Part shown: in pieces, positions 1 to 9,920 of the stretch | How positions within the stretch are numbered: the stretch's first letter is position 1 | How the letters are laid out: each line of letters starts with the position of its first letter | NCBI GenBank assembly: GCA_025331125.1 | Contig: JAOALB010000026.1 | Location: 186,001 to 250,000, forward strand | Direction: 5' to 3' | Origin: Mycogone perniciosa | Taxonomy: Eukaryota; Ascomycota; Sordariomycetes; Hypocreales; Hypocreaceae | DNA: 64,000 nt | Notes under the pieces: generated by a model | The model's input: only the letters and a program-made list of their open reading frames with translations | Told to the model about the DNA's origin: nothing | Databases searched by the model: none | Position numbers and translations under genes: made by a program

Positions 1-597
1 TGACATGACTTTTCCTACTGATTGTCTGCATTTCTCAACATAAGACTGCTGAAGAAAGCACTAAAGTGTGTTTATTCACGATTCTCTATAATGGTAAGAA
101 TAACTGGCATCAAGGAACTTGTGAAGTGTGAAGTTCGAGGTAAGCAGAGTGCTAGTCATTATATACACGGTCAAACATCACTGAGATAATATGGCAATAC
201 GCCGACTCAGCCAACCAACTCCGCTCAGGCACCCGATGCCTGGCAGCTCCACATCCCGGAACGGCGCCATGCAGCCGATAGTTGGAGACAGGATAGACGT
301 GTCAATCATTGGGTCGCGTAGAGTCGGGAATAGCTGCAATGGGCCCCAACTTGGGTTGGACAACGCCCGATCCCTTGGCTGGGCTGCAATAGAGCCAAGT
401 TGCTTACGGAGTACTAGTATAAGAATTGCTGCATGTCTCCATCTCCAACATCCTCGCAGGTTCTAGAGACCACAACTCGTATTATTGTTGATCCATAAAC
501 ACCGATATCTCCCCTCACCTTCTGTTCCAAGGTTCTAGGACAGCTTCCTCGTCTCTCTATCGTGACTTTTCAACAGTCTTCGCATAATATAGACAAG
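1..597. other. Intergenic, upstream of the SDR gene
   Basis: No gene is recognised here. A 91-codon ATG frame at 191-466 (+) has no family resemblance and probably lies in the leader or promoter of the SDR gene. One copy of the dispersed element TACGGAGTA(C) sits at 405-414. Confidence 0.5.
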
Positions 598-1659
598 ATG
601 GTGGAGGGCATGAAGAATGGCGCTTTCCCCCATAATAACATGCCTGTTCCCCAGGGCGATCGGGTGCTGCCCATGTTCTCTCTGAAGGGAAGGACCGCCA
701 TCGTCTCAGGAGCTGGAGCTGGCATCGGCCTTGCTGTTGCGGAGGCCTTTGCCGAGGCTGGAGCCAATGTCGCTCTCTGGTATAACACCAACAAGCAGGC
801 TGTTATTCAGGCCGACAACATTGAAAAGACCTACAGCGTCAAGAGTACCCAATCCTACATCCCCCTCCCAAGTCATCTTGCAGTCTAGTCTTCGTAGCTG
901 ACATCGCCGTTGTGATTAGGCAAGGCATACCAAGTCAATGTGACATCGGCCGAGGCCGTTGAGAAGGCTGTAAACGACATTGTCAAGGAATTCAACGGCC
1001 GGCTCGACATCTTCGTTGCCAACTCGGGTATCGCATGGACGGAGGGACCATTCCTCGACGGACCTGCTGAGTCGGTTAAGAACGTCATGTCTGTCAACGT
1101 AGATGGTGTTATGTGGTCCGCGAGGAGTGCTGGCTCTCACTTCCGACGGCAGAAACGGGAGGGCACAACACTGAACGGCAAGCCACTAGAGAACTTTGTT
1201 TCTGGCAGCTTCATTGCGACGGCGTCTATCAGTGGCAGCATTGTCAATATTCCACAGCTCCAGGCTGTGTACAACGGCTCAAAGGCAGCAGTTGTCCACT
1301 TCTGTACGACGACCAATGGTGAAAGATGGGAAGAGTGAAGCTGACGTGGAGAATCATAGGCAAGAGTTTGGCGGTTGAGTGGACAGACTTCGCTCGCGTC
1401 AACACAGTGTCCCCGGGATACATTACCACTGAAATTTTGAATTTCGTTTCACCGGAGACTAGAAAGCAATGGAAGGACAAAACTGCCATGGGGTGAGTTG
1501 GGTTTGTTGGCTAGCTGACGAGTGGTCTGCTAACATCTGCGTAGCCGAGAGGGTAAGGTTAGTGAGCTCAAGGGTGCATATCTGTACCTGGCCAGCGATG
1601 CTTCGTCATACACAACTGGGTTGGACATGATTGTTGATGGCGGTTATACCCTTACATGA
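598..1659 (+). CDS. NADP(H)-type short-chain dehydrogenase, sorbose/xylulose reductase-like
   Basis: This is a classical SDR of 292 residues, probably a cytosolic ketose or polyol reductase of the fungal sorbose reductase/mannitol dehydrogenase group; the substrate is an inference. Inferred exons are 598-844, 920-1303, 1360-1492 and 1545-1659, with GT-AG introns that keep one frame. The cofactor motif SGAGAGIG lies near residue 40, a NSG motif (NNAG equivalent) follows the fourth strand, and the catalytic motif is YNGSK with Tyr200 and Lys204, preceded by a Ser in ATASISGS. The C-terminus has the usual ASDASSYTTG and D-GGYT ending. The start at 598 is the first ATG in frame, in the context CAAGATGG. 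It has no functional link to calcineurin downstream. Confidence 0.9.
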
Positions 1660-2673
1660 ATGTTGGTCGTTAAAAAGAACGAGTCATACCTTAAGGGTGA
1701 TAAAAGGCAGAATGTAATAATACTTCCAGAATAGGATGTATTCATCTGTCGTGACATCGGGTACCTTACATAATCATCCCAGAGAGCCTGACGGCGGCCT
1801 CACAGCGGCCTCACAGCGGGGTTTCATTTTAACTCTCGGTATGGAATAGTAATACTACAGCTAAATGGCATAGGAGAAGTCTAGAACTTGGACTGAGTGA
1901 GCATTGCCTTGTACGCTATTGGGGTAGCAGTGGGGTCATCCTTAAGTTGTTTGTAGCACTCAACGGTAAGGAATTGCTCCGGTGAGCTGTTAAATAAGTC
2001 AGGGGCTGGTGTAATAAGAGAGTGGCGCTGCAGGATCCTGGATCTTGGAGCATGAATACCATGGGCAGGCATCAAAACTACCAGGTAGGTAGATAGTAGT
2101 GGCACAAGTGCCATGAAAAAGAGACACAGACAACGAGATAAGACAATAATTGACAATGTAAAAACAAAATGATCATCCAGCATGTGTTTCAGGCCCAAGC
2201 GAGGCAGAACGAGAACGAGGGGCAAAAGCTGGGCTGTCAGTTAGGCACGTCATGATTGGGCAGCTGGCAGCAATCTTCTGGGGGGTTCCGCCTTTACCCC
2301 AGCTCCTTGCCTGGCCTGGCACAGGCTCTCTTTTGTTGCACCACCACACCTTCTCTCCTGTCGCCATTCCATCAACTCTGTAAGGCTTCGCCATCCCGCG
2401 CAGCAGTCGAAAAAAGACAGCATAAATTACGTTCTGCCCGGCGGGACTCTTCTCTTACACGACAACTTAGCGACGAGCAGCTGCAGGACTGCTGTTCTCC
2501 CCTCACCGCCACGCCCACGCGCCGTGATCTAGCTAGCACCTCCTGAGCCTGAGGCTCTGCGATCCTCGCGACACTACCATCCAGCCTCCTCGCCTTCTCG
2601 CAAAACCCCTCGCTGTTGACAGCAGAGCCGTCAGATTCTCCTTACCTTTACCTCAACCCATCCAGCAGCCATC
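1660..2673. other. Intergenic, SDR gene to calcineurin A
   Basis: No firm gene. An 11-nt unit (CGGCCTCACAG) is repeated about 2.3 times at 1795-1819. On the minus strand, 1881-1988 could be a terminal exon: an acceptor-like TTTAACAG is followed by about 35 codons to TAG, but no upstream exon or family was found. The 2250-2670 stretch is pyrimidine-rich and is probably the calcineurin promoter and leader. Confidence 0.4.
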
Positions 2674-4654
2674 ATGGATACCGAGGGCGAGTCCCCCAAC
2701 GCCGTTGAGCGGCCGCCTCGACGCACCGCCCAGGTCGACAATGCTATCCGCGCGATTCAACACAAGAAGCCCGTGCCCGAGATTGACTTCACTATCCATA
2801 TGATGGAAGATGGCACTCAGGTCAGCACTCTTGAGCGAGTGTGCAAAGGTATGTCTAGATCCATGTCAATGTCCATGTCCAGATCCTCCTTGGAGGGCAG
2901 ATATCAAACTACCCCGCCATCGATCGTGGAAGCTGTTCCAAAATCTGAGTACACTGCCGCTGACCCTGGTCGCGCCTGTTTGTAGATGTCCAAGCGCCGG
3001 CCATGTCCAAGCCCACCGATGAACAGTTCTTCGAAGACGACACCCAGACCAAACCCGATATCAACTTCCTCAAGCAGCACTTCTATCGCGAGGGCAGACT
3101 TACCGACGAGCAAGCGTTATGGATCATCAAGAAGGGCACAGAGCTCCTGCGCGCCGAGCCCAATCTCCTCGAGATGGACGCACCCATCACCGTTTGTGGC
3201 GATGTCCATGGCCAGTACTACGACTTGATGAAGCTCTTTGAGGTCGGTGGCGACCCTGCAGAGACGCGATACCTCTTCCTCGGTGACTACGTCGATCGAG
3301 GATACTTCAGCATTGAGTGTGTCCTGTACCTTTGGGCTCTCAAAATCCACTACCCCAAGACACTGTGGCTCCTGCGAGGCAACCATGAATGTCGTCACTT
3401 GACCGACTACTTCACCTTCAAGCTCGAGTGCAAGCACAAGTACTCTGAGGCCATCTACGAGGCCTGCATGGAGTCTTTCTGCTGCCTTCCTTTGGCGGCT
3501 GTGATGAACAAGCAGTTCCTGTGTATTCACGGCGGTTTGAGCCCTGAGCTGCATACCCTAGATGATTTGAGAACTGTATGTTGACTCTCACGAGAGCAGT
3601 GGCGGTTATTGACACTGGCTAATATATACATATAGATTGATCGTTTCCGAGAGCCCCCGACCCAAGGACTCATGTGCGACATCCTCTGGGCCGATCCGCT
3701 CGAGGACTTTGGCCAGGAAAAGTCGAGCGATTTCTTCTTGCACAACCACGTGCGAGGATGTTCGTATTTCTTCTCATATCACGCCGCCTGTGCTTTCCTC
3801 GAGAAAAACAACCTGCTCTCTGTCATTCGCGCACACGAGGCTCAGGATGCGGGCTATAGAATGTACCGTAAGACGCGAACGACCGGCTTCCCCAGTGTCA
3901 TGACCATCTTCTCTGCACCAAACTATCTCGACGTTTATAACAACAAGGCCGCGGTGCTGAAGTATGAGAACAATGTTATGAACATCCGGCAATTTAACTG
4001 CACCCCGCACCCGTACTGGCTGCCTAACTTTATGGATGTTTTCACCTGGTCACTACCATTCGTGGGTGAGAAGATCACCGATATGCTAATTGCCATCCTG
4101 AGCACGTGCTCAGAGGAAGAGCTCAAGGAAGAGACACCATCCTCACAATCTCCAGGCCCTAGCTCGCCACCGATACATGGTGGTATGGATGATCCAAACT
4201 CGATCGAATTCAAGCGGAGAGCGATCAAGAACAAGATCCTTGCCATTGGTCGCATGTCTCGCGTCTTCCAGGTTCTTCGAGAGGAGTCAGAGCGCGTGAC
4301 GGAGCTGAAGACGGTGGCTGGAGGAAGGCTACCCGCTGGCACGCTGATGCTTGGTGCCGAGGGTATCAAAAATGCCATCAGCTCGTTTGAGGATGCTAAG
4401 AAGGTTGATCTGCAGAACGAGCACCTTCCCCCGAGTCATGAGGAGGTGGTCAAGAGCCAGGAAGAGGAGAGGGCGATTGCTTTCCAAAAGGCAGCGGAAG
4501 ATGCAAACAACGATAAGAAGTTACATCAGTTGTCCAGGAGACTTAGCACGTAAGTGTACTAGGCAGGGCCACGTACTGTGTTTCGTTTTCATTGTGCTAA
4601 CCTAGCGTGTACAGAGATCGCAAGCCTCGACCAGCATCGTCGTCATCATCATGA
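2674..4654 (+). CDS. cnaA: Calcineurin A, Ca2+/calmodulin-dependent Ser/Thr phosphatase (PP2B) catalytic subunit
   Basis: The 572-residue catalytic subunit of calcineurin; in fungi it dephosphorylates Crz1-type factors in calcium and cell-wall stress. Inferred exons are 2674-2848, 2986-3575, 3636-4549 and 4615-4654. Family landmarks occur in order: metal motif GDVHGQ (about residue 130), GDYVDRG (about 157), RGNHECR (about 189), the calcineurin B-binding helix around YWLPNFMDVFTWSLPF (about 380-395), a basic calmodulin-binding segment (about 446-475) and an autoinhibitory segment containing ISSFEDAKKVDLQNEHLPP (about 500-520). The last exon codes only a short Ser-rich tail. Retention of the last intron would end the protein at the TAA at 4551-4553, just before that tail. 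The first intron (2849-2985) holds an imperfect TCCATG repeat. Length fits the family. Confidence 0.97.
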
Positions 4655-5352
4655 TAAACTATAGGTATACGGAGAATATCTGCAGCGACGGCTTTAGAAA
4701 AAAACTGGGAAGGAGCCGAATGGTCGGATGTCGATGATGACTTGACGCTTCATGTTACGTACTTTATAGTTGAGCTCTTTTTTTTTCAAAACTAGTAGAC
4801 TTTGGCTATGGCAACAGGTCAAGGCTCGGGTTTAGCGATAAAGACTTGCAGCGTTCATGGGATCGAGTCGAGAAAGCGACATAGCGCATTGGGCATCAAT
4901 CGTTCAGTTGTCTAGAAACGTGCTGGTACATACGGCAGAATCGCGCGTTGCGATTTGGGTCATTGAGCACCAAAGAAAGCTGGATAGAAAGGGGAAGGGT
5001 TCCGATTATAAGTGCTACATGCTCAACCCTGGTGTCAATATGAATAGTTATCAACAATGCGAGTCTCAATAATATTGAATATTAGAAAATTATTCTGACA
5101 GAGCGCAGCAGTTTTGCTTGCCCCTTATGGGGGTGACTTGATAAGCATCGCCATATCCTACGAGTCTATCGTGCAGAAGAGGGTTACTGCATACCGGACG
5201 TATATCGACCTTCTGAGAAATACATAAAGACACCAATCCCCCTTTCTCGCTTCTATCAACTATTTCCAAGTTTTATTCTAGTACCACGCACTCAACACAC
5301 ACACACACACACACACACTCGAAACACGATAATCCAAACATCCTAGCTTAGG
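4655..5352. other. Intergenic, calcineurin A to DUF3669 gene
   Basis: No gene seen. It holds the calcineurin 3' region (T-run near 4781) and the promoter of the next gene, including an (AC)12 microsatellite just upstream of its start. Confidence 0.5.
5295..5318. repeat. (AC)12 dinucleotide microsatellite
   Basis: Twelve uninterrupted AC units, ending 34 bp upstream of the DUF3669 start codon, so probably in its 5' leader. Length polymorphism between strains is likely. Confidence 0.9.
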
Positions 5353-6399
5353 ATGTCTTCTGGCTTCACAATGGCGCAAAAAAGCGACTTCAAGCTTACT
5401 ACACTCGACGGCGGACTTGAGAGGATTGGCCAGGGCTTTTGCGGCACCGTCTGGGCAGAGAAATGCCCAACGTGTGATTCAAGCACTCAGAATCACAAAC
5501 ACATCGCCATCAAACGCGAAGACGGCGGCCCTGGGCGATCGCTCGCCAACGAGTATTTGATGCACCAGCGAATACTTGATCGCCTACACATTCTCCATGC
5601 CCTCAACATTGCCACGTTCAACGTCCCTGACTCCAAGGGCTTCCTCGACGAAGAAGCGAGTTCTTGGGCTGACATCCTTCCCCGGCTCCCTACTGGATAC
5701 ACGTCCTGCAATGCTCTCCTTAGTGAGAAAATACCGCCGGTATCCACGCCGGTTCGCAGGCTGCTTGTAGAGAACTTCCTCCCTGGCGTTGATTTGGACA
5801 AGGTTCTGGGGAGTGAAAGCAACAAACACTGCCTTATTCGGCTATACCTTGGCCGTCGAAGGCACCGTCAGGACGAGTTATCGGAGGGGCGGCCAGGGCG
5901 ACGACTTCAGGTATTCAGCTTGCGCAACTTCCCCCTTCATGTGGACCAAATGGAGCAGATTGGGGTCGATCCGGCCAGGTATGCTGTAGCCATGGCAGAC
6001 GCTCTCGCATTTCTCCATTGGTCGGCAAAGATTGATGCCAACGACGTTGAGTTTGTGCTTGGCGCACCGAGAGCACACAATAGGAGCGGAACCGGAAATA
6101 TCGACAGCATCTTGGGATCCCATGCTGTATGGATCCTAGATTTCGACTGCTGTAAGGAGTTGTCTATGGATGAGAACGGCGTAGACCAGGCTGCCCGATG
6201 TTTCTGGCGCGACGACCCGTTTTATTCACGCCCTGGAAGCACCAACATCGCTGATGAACGACTTTGGGACATCTTCCAAAATCGATTCCTCAAGTCGAGC
6301 GATGTGATCCTCAAGGATGAGCTGGAGGAAGTGAAGAGGCTACCTAAGTGGCTGGTGAATCGAATTATAGAGACACGGGGGGTATTCACAAGGGGTTGA
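5353..6399 (+). CDS. DUF3669 domain protein, kinase-like fungal family, function unknown
   Basis: A single-exon 348-residue protein. The opening IGQGFCGTVW and IAIKREDGGPGRSL resemble the glycine-rich loop and strand-3 lysine of protein kinases, but no canonical HRD or DFG catalytic motifs are visible. The central QMEQIGVDPARYAVAMADALAFLHW followed by WILDFDCCKEL matches my recollection of the fungus-specific DUF3669 family, whose members are often annotated as zinc-finger proteins; no zinc finger is present here. The start is the first ATG; a second in-frame Met lies at codon 7. No transmembrane segment or signal peptide. Such genes are often multicopy in filamentous fungi. No specific function should be assigned. 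Confidence 0.75.
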   Translation: MSSGFTMAQKSDFKLTTLDGGLERIGQGFCGTVWAEKCPTCDSSTQNHKHIAIKREDGGPGRSLANEYLMHQRILDRLHILHALNIATFNVPDSKGFLDEEASSWADILPRLPTGYTSCNALLSEKIPPVSTPVRRLLVENFLPGVDLDKVLGSESNKHCLIRLYLGRRRHRQDELSEGRPGRRLQVFSLRNFPLHVDQMEQIGVDPARYAVAMADALAFLHWSAKIDANDVEFVLGAPRAHNRSGTGNIDSILGSHAVWILDFDCCKELSMDENGVDQAARCFWRDDPFYSRPGSTNIADERLWDIFQNRFLKSSDVILKDELEEVKRLPKWLVNRIIETRGVFTRG

Positions 6400-6592
6400 G
6401 CATGGGAGTCTTGGAGGAGACAACGTTGTAAATAATCCATAATGCCGCTTATAACTCTTGGTAGGCCCGAACATCGGATACCAGCCCGCTTGCCATGGGT
6501 ATCAAATAAATACATCATACAATCAACAAACTTCCCTACAGCTTCATTCACATTAGACCTTGCGATAGCTGCGAGAGATTCAGACTACCCAC

Positions 6593-7574
6593 CTAGACAC
6601 ACTTGGCATTCGCCTTGACACGCTCGCCCTGACACCACACAAACACCCTTTTAAACGGCTCCGACGTTTTGTTCTGCTTCCTCTGAGAACACCACCAGCC
6701 AATCATGCCTTTGCTCGTCGCATTGGCGCAGAAGGTTACGCAGCAGGATGTGATATTCGGAAGCCAGACGTAGCTGTTGATCTCAAAGTCGAACGTCGTG
6801 CCCCCTTCGGCGCGCGTGATGTTTGTGATTTTTCCCTGGAAGTTGTCTTCCGAGAAGCCCTGGAATGCAAACCCGATTTCTGATGTGGTTTGGTTGTTGA
6901 GGAACGTTGCCGTCGGGACGGCTGATGTTGTGGTTGTCGAGCTGGTCGATCTCATCGTCGGAGTTACTGAGCTGTTTTGGTGATGTGTGAGTTCTAGAGA
7001 AAATTTGATGACGGACTTTTAGGGTCTGTTTTCCTCACCTAGTCGGTGTGTCGGAAGTTGAAGCTTCATCGGCTTTGTCCTTGGACCTTGACGCAGCGAG
7101 ACCGCCACCAACACCACCTCCAATGGCTGCCGCAAGGACGATGACAACAACGATGAGAATGATGAAGAAAGGTTTGCGCCGTACACCACAAATCGTTGAC
7201 CCCTTCTTTGATGATGGGTCGTTTCCTTCGGGATCTTTGAGGGTCTTCTCAGTTGGCGCGGGATCCAACGTTGCGCCGAACGATCCTGGTACCGTGCCGT
7301 GCTCGGCAGGTTCAACGACAATTTTGGAGGTATCGTCCTCCGGAGTAATGACCGTTTGCGGCGCGTTCGACTCCAAATACTTCCTCTTATGCTCGGCTTC
7401 GAGTGGTGTGAGGACCTCTGGAGATGTGTCGGGCACGACCTGGGGCAGTCCGTCGTCGCGAACCGGATAGGTCCCAATGGTTTGCCCATAACCTGAGCTT
7501 ATGGTAGGCGTCGGGCTGGTAATTCCATGTTGGTGGGCTTGATCCTCTCCGTACGGGTTCTGCTGGGAAGCCAT
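6593..7574 (-). CDS. Single-pass membrane protein with Ser/Thr-rich stalk and Cys-containing ectodomain
   Basis: A 304-residue fungal membrane protein of unknown function. Inferred exons on the minus strand are 7574-7039 and 6971-6593, with the intron from GTGAGG to CAG. Residues 1-135 are hydrophilic and Pro/Thr-rich (probably cytosolic) and end in basic GVRRK. One transmembrane helix, FFIILIVVVIVLAAAI, begins at about 136 and runs into a Gly-rich stretch. A Ser/Thr-rich linker (STSSTTTTS) follows, then a C-terminal module with five cysteines (CC, C, C, C and C near the end pattern) and NNQT and NIT/NAT glycosylation sequons. The layout recalls fungal wall sensors, but homology is not claimed. 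The start at 7574 is the first ATG; upstream codons in frame have none. Confidence 0.75.
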
Positions 7575-8395
7575 GGTAGCGAGCGACTCATAAGGGAACA
7601 AAGACAAGGCAACGGGTCAGACGAACAAGACTATGAACAATGGACATCGTATGGGGGAGCTAAAACCAAGTTATACCATCTATTCTCTATTCGATTCTAC
7701 AGAGCTGAGAGCCTCACGCGACAGGGCTCAAGGCTCAAAGGCCAGGGCCGCATCATGAGTCTTGGCCAACTCTGGATTGGTAAAGCTGCCTATTGGTGCA
7801 CGCACTGGTGGTACGCATTGGGAGCTGCAGCTTGCAGGGCTCTTGGCAGAGGCTCCATTGTGCAGCAGTAAGACGGAGGAATGCTGCTCCAGTTTGGGGA
7901 GTTGATGAGTCCGGGGGGTGGTTACATGGGAAGAAAAGCTGCCAAGAGGGGATTTCAATTTGCTGCAGGGGTATGTATTCAGAGCGTGGGGCAAGACATG
8001 GGGTTGAGGGGATCACGATTTGATGCGATTCGAGGATGGTTGAGAAAAGGCCTCAGCCGCACTGCAACATCAATATAAGTTGAGGCCAGGGTGTGGTATG
8101 AGAGGGCCTCGGCAACCTGTCAGAGTTCAAGAAGCTGCTGGATCCAGGTTCGTTCGCATTCTCGGGGGCTTTTTGACAGCGGGTGACACCAAAAAAAGAC
8201 TCGGTAACGGGGCAAGCGGGTGACAATAACACATGGATCGCAAAACATCTGCATTGCCATAGCTAACTCGGATCACCACAGGTTACTCCCATTAATACAT
8301 ATAACTCTCACCAAGGCAAACTCTCAACCAGATTTGTGGTAAATACAAACTCAGACGGGGAATCAGGGAATCAACAGAACCATTCAAGAATCAAC
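7575..8395. other. Intergenic, membrane protein gene to methyltransferase
   Basis: Upstream of the membrane protein (left) and downstream of the methyltransferase (right). I see no gene; several overlapping open frames lack family signals. A run of six A (8194-8199) and general A/T-rich patches are the only features. Confidence 0.45.
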
Positions 8396-9136
8396 TCATT
8401 GTGTCGGCTTCATCGCAGTCAGCATTTGACACGGCAAACTCCCAAACATCATACGCATCCCCACCAGCGAGACCTCAACATCACTCCATCCAAGAGCCCG
8501 CAGCACAGTCTGATGGTCCTTGAAGAATCCGTACAGGTCAATGATGATGATGCGACCTCCCGGCTTGCACACCCTGGACATCTCTCTGACGGCTGTGATT
8601 CTTCCCTCTTTCTTGGCGTTGTGTAGGGCGAGGTTGGTGGTGATGAGAGAAAACGTGTTATCCGCAAAGGGGAACCGCTCGGCAAAGCTGGCCGTGTGAA
8701 GAATAGCAAAGTCGACCACGTCCATTGCGACAGCGTTCTGGTATGTGGCGACGGGAGAGTTTCCTGTTTGGTCCGACGTGTTGAAGATGTCGATGCCATA
8801 TGTCGGACAAACCTCCGAGGGTGATGTCTGCGACAGTTTCTTCTTGCGCTGGGCCATCTTGAGAAGGACCATGCCTCGTCCGCAGCCAACGTCTAGAGTC
8901 GGACGGCGGAAGTCGTCGTCGGGGATCCCATCAAGGACCTCATCCCAAACGTGGAATTTGCCTTTGAGAGAGGCATAGAGGTACAGTGGCGCGGCAACAG
9001 AGGAGAGCAAGAGGCCAAAGAGTGAGTCAAGCCCAAAGTCCGCTTTCGACAGTCTGGCGGGCTGGTCCTTGGATTGCGCGAGGACTTGAATATGGTCCAC
9101 GGGAATGGCCTGCTTGGTGGTATCGTCGTAAAGCAT
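8396..9136 (-). CDS. Class I SAM-dependent methyltransferase
   Basis: A single-exon 246-residue protein. The S-adenosylmethionine motif I is LDVGCGRG at residues 81-88. Further hallmarks are YGIDIF (post-I acidic loop), FPFADNTFSLITTNLALHN (motif IV region) and SRVCKPGGRIIIIDLYG (motif post-III), the order seen in UbiE/type-11 small-molecule methyltransferases. A short hydrophobic stretch (LFGLLLSSVAAPLYLYASL, about 39-57) precedes the Rossmann core and may associate with membrane. The substrate cannot be read from the sequence. The start is the first ATG of the frame. Confidence 0.88.
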   Translation of the reverse strand: MLYDDTTKQAIPVDHIQVLAQSKDQPARLSKADFGLDSLFGLLLSSVAAPLYLYASLKGKFHVWDEVLDGIPDDDFRRPTLDVGCGRGMVLLKMAQRKKKLSQTSPSEVCPTYGIDIFNTSDQTGNSPVATYQNAVAMDVVDFAILHTASFAERFPFADNTFSLITTNLALHNAKKEGRITAVREMSRVCKPGGRIIIIDLYGFFKDHQTVLRALGWSDVEVSLVGMRMMFGSLPCQMLTAMKPTQ

Positions 9137-9920
9137 GATGGCAGTTGCTGCTTATAGATGGATGATTCAACGCAATGTTATCGTGATGCTGATGAGAGGA
9201 GAGGAGAAGAGACTTGCTCGGGAATGATCTGTCCCTTCATTTTCTGAGCGTCTTCCATCTTCATCTTTATACTCGCAAGTCCACATCTTCAGCGATAGAA
9301 GTCCTGGCCTTCATGATGTGGAAGTGGGCTGAGACAGTACTGCGCAGAGTGGCTTGGGCTGCTGGCGGTGCCAAACCTGATTTGGGAGCCCATTCGAAAT
9401 TTCGAGCCTAGTGAGACAAACGAATCGAAGGCCAAATCTGGACAATTCTTTTGCACATCATTGATTGAAGCTGCTTTCTTAGCTCGAATGAATGGCTCGG
9501 TTTGTATCATCAATTCGATGGCTTTCCTGTGAGGCTTGGCACCTCTCGAATGAGAATACTTCGCTCGCATCGAATCGATAACCAGAACCCTACTTTGATG
9601 CGAGGCAAAAAGGTCTTCGTCCACCGCCATTCACGAAGCTCATACTAACATTAACAGTCGCTTTCCTGAGGATTGGCCAACTAAAACACTGTTGCGGAGA
9701 TACTTGACCAGGATATCAAGCGTGATACTTCAGTACCTATGATGCATCATCATGTCACCTAGGTATGTTCTAAAACAACAATTCTTCCGTATTTTTTATT
9801 AGTAGCAGCGCATAAAGTCATATCCAACCAAGTTCTAACAGATGACCAAGACCAACATTTATTATTCCCCTGTTTTGACTCCATCGGCTGCCCTGTCCCA
9901 ACACTTGTACCTTCATACTT
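9137..9920. other. Intergenic, methyltransferase promoter to esterase 3' end
   Basis: No gene I can support. A 113-codon minus-strand frame (9630-9289) starts with a true ATG and has plausible codons but no recognised family and no clear termination or promoter context, so I leave it unannotated. Confidence 0.4.

Noticed and set aside
9289..9630. 113-codon minus-strand frame with a true ATG
   Set aside because: Codons are plausible but no domain, homologue memory or transcript signal supports it; kept only as a note.
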